A stretch of DNA of 64,000 nucleotides, taken from contig NZ_JACHJI010000001.1 of the NCBI RefSeq assembly GCF_014203535.1, positions 744,001-808,000 on the forward strand. Direction: 5' to 3'. Positions 1 to 7,660 of the stretch are shown here, piece by piece. The notes under the pieces were generated by a model. The model ran no database searches, was not told the DNA's origin, and saw only the letters and a program-made list of their open reading frames with translations. Source of the DNA: Streptomyces griseomycini (GTDB taxonomy: Bacteria; Actinomycetota; Actinomycetes; Streptomycetales; Streptomycetaceae). Each line of letters begins with the position of its first letter. The first letter of the stretch is position 1. The position numbers were made by a program, and so were the translations under genes.

Positions 1-543
1 TCCGAAATCGACACTGGTCAACAATTGCCGACGGTGAAATACTCAGACGAGAACGGCACACGGCACGACTCTGTGCCGGGGCGGAGATGGGTCAGGAATG
101 ACGTCGCGCACCGGGCCGAAGACCGAGCAAGAGGCATGGGACCAGGGATGATCGCATGCCGACGACGCCGACTCAGGCGTTATCCGGAACGCCGGCCGAG
201 CAGAATGAGAATCACTTACACGTCCCCCGTGACGCATACATGCAGGCTCTCGTTCACTGACGAACAGAGCCTTGATTTACGGACCTCGTCGAGGCCCCTT
301 CCCCGTTGTGGGCGCCTGCGCGGCGCCCCGCCCCCCGCCGGGGGGGGGCTCCCTCTACGCCGGGACTCTAACACCCCTACGCCGTGACCACTTGTGACCC
401 GGGTCACCATTTTGTAATCCCTTTGCGTGAATGTTCGATTCCCCCGGAAAGTTGAATTCCGTTGCATACAGAATGACGGACTTTCAAATTCCGGATCGGC
501 GGCGAAACCAATTACGGATTCGGAGACTCCGCTCCACGCGGAA
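1..543. other. Left-edge stretch without a convincing gene
   Basis: I see no coding frame with Streptomyces codon bias, no ribosome binding site and no recognisable protein. From about 405 to 520 the DNA is clearly less GC-rich than its surroundings, as promoter or leader DNA often is. It contains the GTGACC repeats listed separately. Whatever these signals serve probably lies left of the window. Confidence 0.5.
384..407. promoter_or_regulatory. Crp-like palindrome with repeated GTGACC
   Basis: A perfect 14-bp palindrome, GTGACCCGGGTCAC, occupies 394-407, and one more GTGACC lies at 384-389. The palindrome fits the GTG-N6-GNCAC pattern reported for the Streptomyces cAMP receptor protein. No gene starts within 200 bp on either strand inside the window, so the target is unknown. 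GC-rich genomes produce such palindromes by chance, so this is only a candidate. Confidence 0.3.
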
Positions 544-573
544 GCGCCCGGCCGGGAAACCCCGGCCGGGCGC
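544..573 (-). terminator. Hairpin terminator of the MFS gene
   Basis: A perfect 13-bp GC-rich stem (544-556 with 561-573) closes on an AAAC loop, about 40 bp past the stop codon of the exporter gene. It lacks a strong U-run, which is common for Streptomyces terminators. Confidence 0.75.
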
Positions 574-614
574 CTGTGTCTGCTGTGCGGTCGTGTCCGC
601 CGTGCGGTCGTGGA

Positions 615-2216
615 TCAGGAGGGCGCGCCCACCGGCACGTCCGACCGGAGCTCGCCGTCCTCGTCGAGGTCCGGCGGGATCGTCGACAGCGCACTGGCGT
701 GGAGGTCCTTGGTCCGGATCAGGAGGAAGCCGATCAGCGCGGCGACGAACCCGAGGATCGCGCACAGGGTCATGGCGCCGTGGAAGGCGGTCATGAACGC
801 GTCGCGGCCGGCGGCCACCACCTGCTCCTGCAGCGGACCCGCGTTCGCGGCGACGGCGTCGAAGGCACCGGCGCTGATGCCGTGCCCGGCCTCCTCCGCG
901 GCCTTCTCACCCATCTGCTGCCCGACCGCCGAGGCGGCGAACTCGTCGGCGACCCGGTTCTGGAAGAAGGCGCCCACAGCGGCGATACCGACCGCGACAC
1001 CGACCTGCTGGAAGGTCTCGTTGATGCCGGAGGCCACACCGGACTTGGCGGGCTCCGCGACGCCGATGGCCAGCGCCGCCCGGGTCGGGTTGAAGGCACC
1101 CATGCCGAAGCCGGCGATGACCAGGCTCGGGATGAGCACGGTCCAGGCCGAGTCGACCTCCGCCATGTTCAGGAACAGCAGGCCGACGGCCATGACGAGG
1201 GTGGAGCCGCCGAGCAGCACCCGGAAGGGGACCTTGCCGATGAGACCGCCGGCGATCGCGCCGGCCACGAACATCGCACCGGTCAGCGGCAGGAACCGCA
1301 GACCCGCGTCCCAGGCGTCCATGCCGAGCATGTTCTGCAGGTAGCTGGTCTCGAAGAAGACCGACGGCAGGGCACCGGCGTTGCCGATCATGGCGACGAG
1401 GGAGATGCCGATGAAGGTGGGGTTGCGGAAGAACGCCAGGTCGATCATGGCGCGCTCGCCGAGGCGCCGCTCGATGACCAGGAACACCGCCAGGAAGACC
1501 GCGCTGGCCGCGTACAGGCCGAGCGTGGTGGCGCTGGTCCAGCCCTCCTCGGGCGCCCGGATGGTGGCGAACACCAGGGCCGCGAGCGCGATGCTGAAGG
1601 TGACGAGGCCGGCCCAGTCGGTGGGATGGGCCCGCTTGTTGAGCGACTCGCGCACCCGCAGCGCACCGATGAGGATGGCGATGATGCCGACCGGCACGTT
1701 GATGTAGAAGATCCAGCGCCAGGACAGCGAGCTGGTCAGCGAGCCGCCGATGAGCGGGCCGGTGGCGACGGCGAGACCGACGGCGGCGCCGAAGACGGTG
1801 AAGGCGGTCCCGCGCTCCTTGCCGTGGAACTCGTGGCCGAGCATGGCCGGGCCGACCGCGAACATGATCGCGGCACCCACGCCCTGGACGGCGCGGTAGA
1901 GGCTGAGCGCCGTGGCGTCACCGGCCAGGCCGCAGGCCAGTGAGGCGATGGTGAAGATGGCGAAGCCCACCTGGAAGAGCCGCTTGCGGCCGAGACGGTC
2001 GGCGAGCGAGCCCGCCGCCACCAGGAAGATCGCGAGGGTGAGGGCGTAGGCGTCGAACACCCACTGCAGGTCGGCGAAGCTGCTGTCCAGGGACTCGTGG
2101 ATCTGCGGCAGTGCGACGGCCACCACGCTCAGGTCGAGCATCAGCATGAACGTGCCCAGCGCGACGATCCCCAGTGTCCACCACCTCGTGGGCGATGGTG
2201 CGCGTTCTGCGGACAT
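615..2216 (-). CDS. MFS drug exporter, DHA2 (14-TM) family
   Basis: Predicted proton-coupled efflux pump of the inner membrane, 533 aa, the usual length for EmrB/QacA-type 14-helix transporters. Visible motifs: LDLSVVAVALP in the first helix (about 28-38), the loop 2-3 motif GSLADRLGRKR (about 69-79), and the antiporter motif C region ending ATGPLIGGSL (about 147-160). The C-terminal tail (about 505-533) is polar and acidic. The start is supported by AGGAGA eight bases before the ATG. It has its own strong promoter and lies downstream of a MarR regulator on the same strand, so MarR-controlled drug resistance is the natural inference. The substrate cannot be read from the sequence. Confidence 0.9.
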   Translation of the reverse strand: MSAERAPSPTRWWTLGIVALGTFMLMLDLSVVAVALPQIHESLDSSFADLQWVFDAYALTLAIFLVAAGSLADRLGRKRLFQVGFAIFTIASLACGLAGDATALSLYRAVQGVGAAIMFAVGPAMLGHEFHGKERGTAFTVFGAAVGLAVATGPLIGGSLTSSLSWRWIFYINVPVGIIAILIGALRVRESLNKRAHPTDWAGLVTFSIALAALVFATIRAPEEGWTSATTLGLYAASAVFLAVFLVIERRLGERAMIDLAFFRNPTFIGISLVAMIGNAGALPSVFFETSYLQNMLGMDAWDAGLRFLPLTGAMFVAGAIAGGLIGKVPFRVLLGGSTLVMAVGLLFLNMAEVDSAWTVLIPSLVIAGFGMGAFNPTRAALAIGVAEPAKSGVASGINETFQQVGVAVGIAAVGAFFQNRVADEFAASAVGQQMGEKAAEEAGHGISAGAFDAVAANAGPLQEQVVAAGRDAFMTAFHGAMTLCAILGFVAALIGFLLIRTKDLHASALSTIPPDLDEDGELRSDVPVGAPS

Positions 2217-2255
2217 GCGGGGACTCTCCTATCAACTGGATTCACCGATGATGGA

Positions 2256-2284
2256 AAAATAGATGATTGGAAAGTCCGGGTCAA
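2256..2284 (-). promoter_or_regulatory. HrdB-type promoter of the MFS gene
   Basis: On the minus strand a TTGACC -35 (2279-2284) and a TATTTT -10 (2256-2261) are separated by exactly 17 bp, an unusually good vegetative promoter for this genome. The surroundings are AT-rich, with direct repeats of the type GATGATgG/GATGATTgG next to the -10. These could be part of a MarR operator, though I see no clean inverted repeat. Confidence 0.65.
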
Positions 2285-2335
2285 CCTCCGTCACGATCCG
2301 TAGCGCCCGTCCGTCCGGCGTCCGGGCAAAAGAAG

Positions 2336-2361
2336 AGGGCGGACCCCAGGGGGTCCGCCCT
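2336..2361 (-). terminator. Intrinsic terminator after the marR gene
   Basis: An 11-bp stem (2336-2346 with 2351-2361) and a 4-nt loop are followed on the minus strand by a CTTCTTTT tract. It lies 20 bp past the regulator stop codon, so the regulator and the exporter are probably separate transcripts. Confidence 0.75.
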
Positions 2362-2381
2362 CCACTGCCGTTGACGCCGGG

Positions 2382-2879
2382 TCAGTCGGTGCACACGGAC
2401 GCGGGCCAGCGGCCCGCCAGCATCCGGTCGAGCATCTTGCGGAGCACCAGGCGCTCCTCCTCGGCGAGCATGCCGAAGAAGGCCGACTCGACCTCGGTGA
2501 CCACGGCGTCCGCCTCCGCCAGCGCCTCCCGGCCGGAGTCGGTGAGGATCAGGTTGTAGCGCCGCCGGTCGACGGGGTTGCGCCTGCGCTCCACGTGCCG
2601 GTTGCGCTCCATCTCGTCGATGACCGTCACGACCGTGGTCGGATCGAGGTTGAGCAGCCGGCTCAGGTCCTGCTGGGAGAGCTCGGGCCCGCCGGCCAGC
2701 GAGGCCAGCACGAAGAAGTACCGGCTGCGCATGCCGACCGTCCCCAGCGCCTTCTCCACGTCCTCGACCAGCAGCAGTGCCGCCTTGTGCAGGAGGTACC
2801 CGGGACGTTCGGCGATCAGGAAGTCCCCGCGGGGCCGCAGGCCCGCCCCGTCCCGCTCGGCGTTGCCACTGCGCGCCAT
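2382..2879 (-). CDS. MarR family transcriptional regulator
   Basis: Winged-helix regulator of 165 aa, a typical MarR length. The DNA-binding core is seen in LSQQDLSRLLNLDPTTVVTV followed by the wing RRRNPVDRRRYNL (about residues 70-115). Long helices at both ends should form the dimer interface. I chose the ATG at 2879 because GGGAG lies eight bases upstream. An ATG seven codons earlier (2900) has no such site. It precedes the exporter gene on the same strand and is the likely local repressor. The effector ligand is unknown. Confidence 0.85.
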   Translation of the reverse strand: MARSGNAERDGAGLRPRGDFLIAERPGYLLHKAALLLVEDVEKALGTVGMRSRYFFVLASLAGGPELSQQDLSRLLNLDPTTVVTVIDEMERNRHVERRRNPVDRRRYNLILTDSGREALAEADAVVTEVESAFFGMLAEEERLVLRKMLDRMLAGRWPASVCTD

Positions 2880-3408
2880 GAGCCGACTCCCTTCAACCAT
2901 ATGGAACGTCCACCATCGAAGATACCAACGTCTCCGAGGCGCGGAACATGCCCGGCCCCGGACGATCGGGAGGGGAGCCGCGTTCCGGGCGGCCGAGCGG
3001 GACGACGGGACCGGCCCGGGACTCGCCGCCCCGTGCGGCACCACCGAACCGGTGGTCCTTCGCTCAGCACGCCCGGCGGCGGACCGGGAGCACCCGAGGC
3101 GCACGCCGCACCCGGTGTTTGTCTGACGGCGTCCACCGCCGCGCACGCGCTGTCCGGGAGCCGCCCACCGCCGAGGGCCGGCATCGCGGTGCCGGACCCA
3201 CCCGCCCTCACGGCCCGCACCGGTCGAGCACACCCATCGGCTCGCGCCGGCGTCTCGGCTCCGTCCGCGTACCGGGCACACACCCGGTCGACCGGACGAC
3301 TGCCGAAGTGACGTCCCGCGGGGGCCACTTCGTCGGGCCGGGATTCCGGATCCGGCGGCCCGGCAGGAGGTCTCCACAGGCCGGATCGCTCCTCTGACCT
3401 GCGTTCGG
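2880..3408. other. Non-coding stretch between marR and the tRNA gene
   Basis: Open frames exist on both strands, but they are proline/arginine-rich, lack ribosome binding sites and resemble no family. About 60 bp upstream of marR should hold its promoter. A CCATATGG palindrome sits at 2897-2904. I see nothing else. Confidence 0.5.
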
Positions 3409-3482
3409 TGGGGCGGGTGGGACTCGAACCCACGGCCGACGGATTATGAGTCCGCTGCTCTAACCGGCTGAGCTACCGCCCC
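3409..3482 (-). tRNA. tRNA with CAT anticodon (elongator Met, or Ile2 if lysidine-modified)
   Basis: A 74-nt cloverleaf without encoded CCA. The acceptor strands pair perfectly (3476-3482 with 3410-3416), the T arm contains GGTTCGAGTCC, and the anticodon loop reads CTCATAA. It is not the initiator, because position 1 pairs normally and the anticodon stem lacks the three G-C pairs. Elongator methionine and the minor isoleucine tRNA share this anticodon. The sequence alone does not let me separate them confidently. Confidence 0.9.
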
Positions 3483-3626
3483 ATAAGCGGCGTGTCGCGT
3501 ACACGTGTGCGCGCCGTCTGCCGCAGCATAGCCGCTCATACGATCTCCTGCCTCGGCTGGTCGGCTGTGCACGGCCTCCGTGACCTTGGAGACTGCCCCC
3601 GGCCCCGTACGGTTCCGGCGGACATG

Positions 3627-3650
3627 AAAAAGGACCCCGAAGGGGGTCCT
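3627..3650 (-). terminator. Intrinsic terminator of the tRNA-Asn pair
   Basis: An 8-bp stem (3631-3638 with 3643-3650) with a GAAG loop is followed on the minus strand by a run of five T. It sits 12 bp past the 3' end of the tRNA-Asn genes and is one of the few textbook rho-independent terminators in the window. Confidence 0.85.
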
Positions 3651-3661
3651 CGTTCAGCATG

Positions 3662-3734
3662 CTCCCCCGACTGGACTCGAACCAGTAACCTGCCGGTTAA
3701 CAGCCGGCTGCTCTGCCAATTGAGCTACGGAGGA
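3662..3734 (-). tRNA. tRNA-Asn (GTT), downstream copy
   Basis: A 73-nt cloverleaf without encoded CCA. The anticodon loop CTGTTAA gives GTT (asparagine). The acceptor stem is formed by 3728-3734 with 3663-3669, with a G discriminator at 3662. It is identical in sequence to the neighbouring copy and shares its transcript and terminator. Confidence 0.95.
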
Positions 3735-3739
3735 CCGAG

Positions 3740-3812
3740 CTCCCCCGACTGGACTCGAACCAGTAACCTGCCGGTTAACAGCCGGCTGCTCTGCCAATTG
3801 AGCTACGGAGGA
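3740..3812 (-). tRNA. tRNA-Asn (GTT), upstream copy
   Basis: A second, identical 73-nt tRNA-Asn separated from the other by only five bases (3735-3739). This recent tandem duplication is presumably processed from one primary transcript. No integrase or att-like duplication is seen beside it. Confidence 0.95.
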
Positions 3813-3981
3813 ATGCCTCGTTGCATCGAACGTACCTCCCTGGGTATTCGCCAGGGGGCGCGCGCTCGCTGCGACACATACATTAGCGCAAGCAGGGGGG
3901 TGCTCCGCCAATCGGTACTCCCCGGCGTCGGCGCCGCGCCGGATACCTACGCAGACCTGAGCAGAGGGAAGGGTGGCCGCC

Positions 3982-4287
3982 ATGCGTTACCGGCTCACGT
4001 TCGTCGCCGGAGTCGTCCTGGGTTACGTGCTGGGCACGAGGGCCGGGCGCGAACGGTACGAGCAGCTGAAGAGGTCCGCGCAGCAGCTCGCGCAGAACCC
4101 CGCCGTCCGCAACACCGCGGAGACGGCGGCGCAGCAGGGCCGTGAGTTCGCCGGCAAGGCCTACCACGTGGTCAGCGACAAGGTCGGGGACCGGATGCCC
4201 GACTCGGTGGCCCACCGGGTGCGCACCCTGCGCGAACGCACCGCGCAGGGCGCCGGCGAGGACGACTGGGGCACGAGCAACACCTAG
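3982..4287 (+). CDS. Small YtxH-like membrane-anchored protein
   Basis: A 101-aa protein beginning with a hydrophobic stretch, RLTFVAGVVLGYVLGTRAG, where GYxLGTRAGRERYEQL is the hallmark of the YtxH/gas-vesicle-like family. The rest is an amphipathic, charged helix rich in Gln, Ala and Arg. It probably sits at the membrane with a cytoplasmic helix. Members are small stress-associated proteins of unclear function. AGGGAAGGG lies eight bases before the ATG. A GTG three codons earlier is possible. Confidence 0.75.
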   Translation: MRYRLTFVAGVVLGYVLGTRAGRERYEQLKRSAQQLAQNPAVRNTAETAAQQGREFAGKAYHVVSDKVGDRMPDSVAHRVRTLRERTAQGAGEDDWGTSNT

Positions 4288-4337
4288 GCCCACCGGCCCG
4301 GCGCGACGAGGTCCCGGGGTGCGGCAGAATTTCGGTC

Positions 4338-5792
4338 ATGGGGATAGTCGCCGGGTTGGACAGTGCGCCCGATTTCACTCGCATCGTCGTCTGTGACACG
4401 GACACCGGGGCCGTGCTCAGGCAGGGATATGCCCCGCACCCGGTGGAGAGCCCCGCGGGCGGGGGCCGCCCCTCCGACGTCGATCCGCAGGCCTGGCTGC
4501 TGTCGCTGGGCGAGGCGGCGGGCGGCGGACTGCTGGAGGGGGTGCAGGCCATCGGGGTCTCCGCGCAGCAGAACGCGCTGGTGCCGCTGGACTCGCAGGG
4601 CAACACGGTGCGGCCCGCCCTGGTCGGCGGCGACAAGCGGGCGCAGGTCGCGGCGGCCGATCTGATCGACGCGCTCGGCGGCCGCGAGGCGTGGGCGCAG
4701 GCGGTGGGGTGCGTGCCGCAGGCCGCGCAGCCGGTGACCAAGCTGCGCTGGCTGGCCCGCACCGAGCCGGAGAACGCCGCGCGCACGGCGGTGCTGCTGC
4801 AGGCGCACGACTGGCTGGTGTGGCAGCTGCTGGGCCGGCCGGTGCGCCGGACCACCGACCGGGGCGGCGCCTCCGGCACCGGCTACTGGGCGGCGGCCAC
4901 CGGCGGCTACCGTCCCGACCTGGTCGAACTGGCGCTCGGGCACCAGGCGATGCTGCCCGAGGTGATCGGCCCGGCGGACGCGGCCGGCACGACGCCGGAG
5001 GGGCTGCTGATCTCCGCCGGGACCGGCGAGACGATGGCGGCGGCCTTCGGGCTGGGGATAGGGCTGGGCGACGCGGTGGTGTCGCTGGGGGCGTCCGGGT
5101 CGGTGATGGCCGTGCACCCCGAGGCGCTGTACGACCCGAGCGGGACGATCACCGCCCTCGCCGACGCGACCGGCATGCACCTGCCCGTCGTCACCACGCT
5201 GAACGCCGTGCGGACCCTGCGCGGCACGGCGGAACTGCTCGGGGTGCCCGACCTGGAGAGCCTGTCCGACCTGGCGATGAAGTCGACGCCGGGGGCGCAC
5301 GGGCTGGTGCTGCTGCCGTACCTGGAGGGCGAGCGGACGCCGAACCTGCCGCACACCGCCGGGACGCTGGCGGGGCTCAGGCGCGAGTCGATGAAGCCGG
5401 AGCACCTGGCGCGGGCCGCGTTCGAGGGGATGCTCTGCGGGCTGGCGGACGCGCTGGACGTGCTGCGCGGCCGGGGCGTGGAGGTGCGGCGGGTCTTCCT
5501 GCTGGGGTCGGCCGCGGAACTGCCCGCCGTGCAGGCGGCGGCGCCGTCGCTGTTCGGGGCGCAGGTGATGGTGCCGCAGCCCGCGGACTACGGCGCGATC
5601 GGCGCGGCCCGGCAGGCGGCCTGGGCGCTCGGTGTGTCCCAGGGCACCCTCGACCCGCGCACCCCGCCGGTCTGGCAGGGCGCGGTGGCGCAGGTGCTGG
5701 ACCCGGGCGAGGAGCTGGCGGTGGGTCAGGCGGTGCGCCAGCAGTTCGTGTCGGTGCGCGAGCAGACCCATCCGGGGGCGTTCCGGCTGTGA
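4338..5792 (+). CDS. FGGY-family (xylulokinase-like) carbohydrate kinase, degenerate active site
   Basis: A 484-aa protein with the two-domain actin-like fold of sugar kinases: ISAGTGETMAAAFG (about 225-238) followed by SLGASG, and a C-terminal RAAFEGMLCGL. Its family would phosphorylate a pentulose such as xylulose with ATP. Two points are unusual. The N-terminal phosphate-binding DxGTxxxR/K motif is absent (the protein starts AGLDSAPDFTRIVVCD), and the catalytic Asp of the GGGDN motif appears as Glu231. Genuine weak kinase, altered specificity and pseudokinase are all possible. No pentose transport or isomerase genes adjoin it. Confidence 0.75.
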   Translation: MGIVAGLDSAPDFTRIVVCDTDTGAVLRQGYAPHPVESPAGGGRPSDVDPQAWLLSLGEAAGGGLLEGVQAIGVSAQQNALVPLDSQGNTVRPALVGGDKRAQVAAADLIDALGGREAWAQAVGCVPQAAQPVTKLRWLARTEPENAARTAVLLQAHDWLVWQLLGRPVRRTTDRGGASGTGYWAAATGGYRPDLVELALGHQAMLPEVIGPADAAGTTPEGLLISAGTGETMAAAFGLGIGLGDAVVSLGASGSVMAVHPEALYDPSGTITALADATGMHLPVVTTLNAVRTLRGTAELLGVPDLESLSDLAMKSTPGAHGLVLLPYLEGERTPNLPHTAGTLAGLRRESMKPEHLARAAFEGMLCGLADALDVLRGRGVEVRRVFLLGSAAELPAVQAAAPSLFGAQVMVPQPADYGAIGAARQAAWALGVSQGTLDPRTPPVWQGAVAQVLDPGEELAVGQAVRQQFVSVREQTHPGAFRL

Positions 5793-5926
5793 CGCCGGGG
5801 CGCGACCCGGCGCGCCGGGGATACCGCCCGATGGATTAAATGGGTTGAGGTAACGCTGGTGGAGTGTTCGACGATGGGGGCCACGGGCAACCGATCGCCC
5901 TCGTCGACCACTCCGAGAGAAGCAGC

Positions 5927-7660
5927 GTGCTCATACGACTTCTGCGTGCCCATCTCAGGCCCTACACCAGACCCATCGCCCTGCTGGTGCTGCTGCAGTT
6001 CCTGCAGACCTGCGCCACGCTCTACCTGCCCACGCTGAACGCCGACATCATCGACGACGGTGTCGTCCAGGGGGACACCGGCTACATCCTGGGCTACGGC
6101 GCCCTGATGCTCGGCGTCTCGCTGGCACAGGTCGTGTGCAACGTCGGCGCCGTGTACTACGGCGCCCGGACCGCGTCGGCACTGGGGCGGGACGTGCGCG
6201 CCGCCGTGTTCGACCGCGTGCAGTCGTTCTCCGCGCGTGAGCTCGGTCACTTCGGCGCGCCCTCGCTGATCACCCGCACCACGAACGACGTCCAGCAGGT
6301 GCAGACGCTGGTGCTGATGACGTTCACCCTGATGGTGTCGGCGCCGATCATGTGTGTGGGCGGCGTCGTGATGGCGCTCGGGCTGGACGTCCCGCTGTCC
6401 GGGGTGCTGGTCGCGGTGGTGCCGGTGCTGGGGATCTGCGTGACGCTGATCGTGCGGCGGCTGCGTCCGCTGTTCCGGACCATGCAGGAGCGGCTCGACA
6501 CGGTGAACCGGGTGCTGCGCGAGCAGATCACCGGCAACCGGGTGATCCGGGCGTTCGTGCGGGACGCGTACGAGCAGCGGCGGTTCGGGAGGGCCAACAC
6601 CGAGCTGACCGACGTGTCGCTGCGCACGGGCAACCTGCTCGCGCTGATGTTCCCGGTGGTCATGACGGTGGTGAACCTGTCGTCGATCGCGGTGGTGTGG
6701 TTCGGCGCGCACCGCATCGACGGCGGCGGGATGCAGATCGGCGACCTGACGGCGTTCCTCGCCTACCTGATGCAGATCGTGATGTCCGTGATGATGGCCA
6801 CCTTCATGTTCATGATGGTGCCGCGCGCCGAGGTGTGCGCCGAACGCATCCAGGAGGTGCTGGACACCTCCTCGAGCGTCGTGCCGCCCGCCGCGCCCGT
6901 CACCGAGCTGCGCCGGCACGGCCATCTGGAGCTGCGGGGCGCGGGCTTCCGCTACCCGGGCGCCGAGGAGCCGGTGCTGAGGAACGTCGACCTGGTGGCG
7001 CGGCCGGGTGAGGTCACCGCCGTGATCGGCTCCACCGGCAGCGGCAAGTCCACGCTGCTCGGGCTGGTCCCCCGGCTGTTCGACGCGACCGACGGCGAGG
7101 TGCTGGTGGACGGCGTGCCCGTGGCCGACGTCGACCCGGCGCTGCTGGCCCGGACGGTCTCCCTGGTGCCGCAGAAGCCCTACCTGTTCGCGGGGACGGT
7201 GGCGACGAACCTGCGGTACGGCAACCCGGACGCCACCGACGAGGAGCTGTGGCACGCGCTGGAGGTGGCGCAGGCCAAGGAGTTCGTGGAGCGGCTGGAG
7301 GGCGGGCTCGACGCGCCGGTCGCCCAGGGCGGGACGAACGTCTCCGGCGGTCAGCGCCAGCGCCTCGCGATCGCGCGGACGCTGGTGCAGCGCCCGGAGA
7401 TCTACCTCTTCGACGACTCCTTCTCCGCGCTCGACTACGCCACCGACGCGGCCCTGCGGGCGGCCCTCGCGCGGGAGACCGCCGAGGCGACCGTGGTGAT
7501 CGTCGCCCAGCGGGTGGCGACCATCCGGGACGCCGACCGGATCGTGGTGCTGGACGAGGGCCGGGTGGTCGGCACCGGCCGGCACCACGAGCTGATGGCG
7601 GACAACGAGACCTACCGGGAGATCGTGCTCTCCCAGCTGACGGAAGCGGAGGCTGCCTGA
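5927..7660 (+). CDS. ABC exporter half-transporter, degenerate-site subunit
   Basis: A 577-aa fusion of six transmembrane helices (about 10-290) and a nucleotide-binding domain. Walker A is GSTGSGKST (about 368-376), the signature is VSGGQRQ (about 472-478) and Walker B reads YLFDDS. The catalytic Glu after Walker B is Asp and the switch His is Gln (VAQRVAT), the pattern of the inactive-site subunit of heterodimeric exporters such as BmrC or TM287. The GTG start follows GAGAGAAG; an ATG 21 codons upstream is an alternative. Its stop overlaps the start of the partner gene (ATGA), so the two are translated in step. Confidence 0.9.
   Translation: MLIRLLRAHLRPYTRPIALLVLLQFLQTCATLYLPTLNADIIDDGVVQGDTGYILGYGALMLGVSLAQVVCNVGAVYYGARTASALGRDVRAAVFDRVQSFSARELGHFGAPSLITRTTNDVQQVQTLVLMTFTLMVSAPIMCVGGVVMALGLDVPLSGVLVAVVPVLGICVTLIVRRLRPLFRTMQERLDTVNRVLREQITGNRVIRAFVRDAYEQRRFGRANTELTDVSLRTGNLLALMFPVVMTVVNLSSIAVVWFGAHRIDGGGMQIGDLTAFLAYLMQIVMSVMMATFMFMMVPRAEVCAERIQEVLDTSSSVVPPAAPVTELRRHGHLELRGAGFRYPGAEEPVLRNVDLVARPGEVTAVIGSTGSGKSTLLGLVPRLFDATDGEVLVDGVPVADVDPALLARTVSLVPQKPYLFAGTVATNLRYGNPDATDEELWHALEVAQAKEFVERLEGGLDAPVAQGGTNVSGGQRQRLAIARTLVQRPEIYLFDDSFSALDYATDAALRAALARETAEATVVIVAQRVATIRDADRIVVLDEGRVVGTGRHHELMADNETYREIVLSQLTEAEAA

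Noticed and set aside
2948..3397. Open frame between marR and the tRNA gene
   Set aside because: Pro/Arg/Thr-rich with no ribosome binding site or conserved motif.
3409..3812. Integration site of a genomic island at the tRNA genes
   Set aside because: No integrase, excisionase or direct repeat of a tRNA 3' end is seen, and the following genes are core-type.
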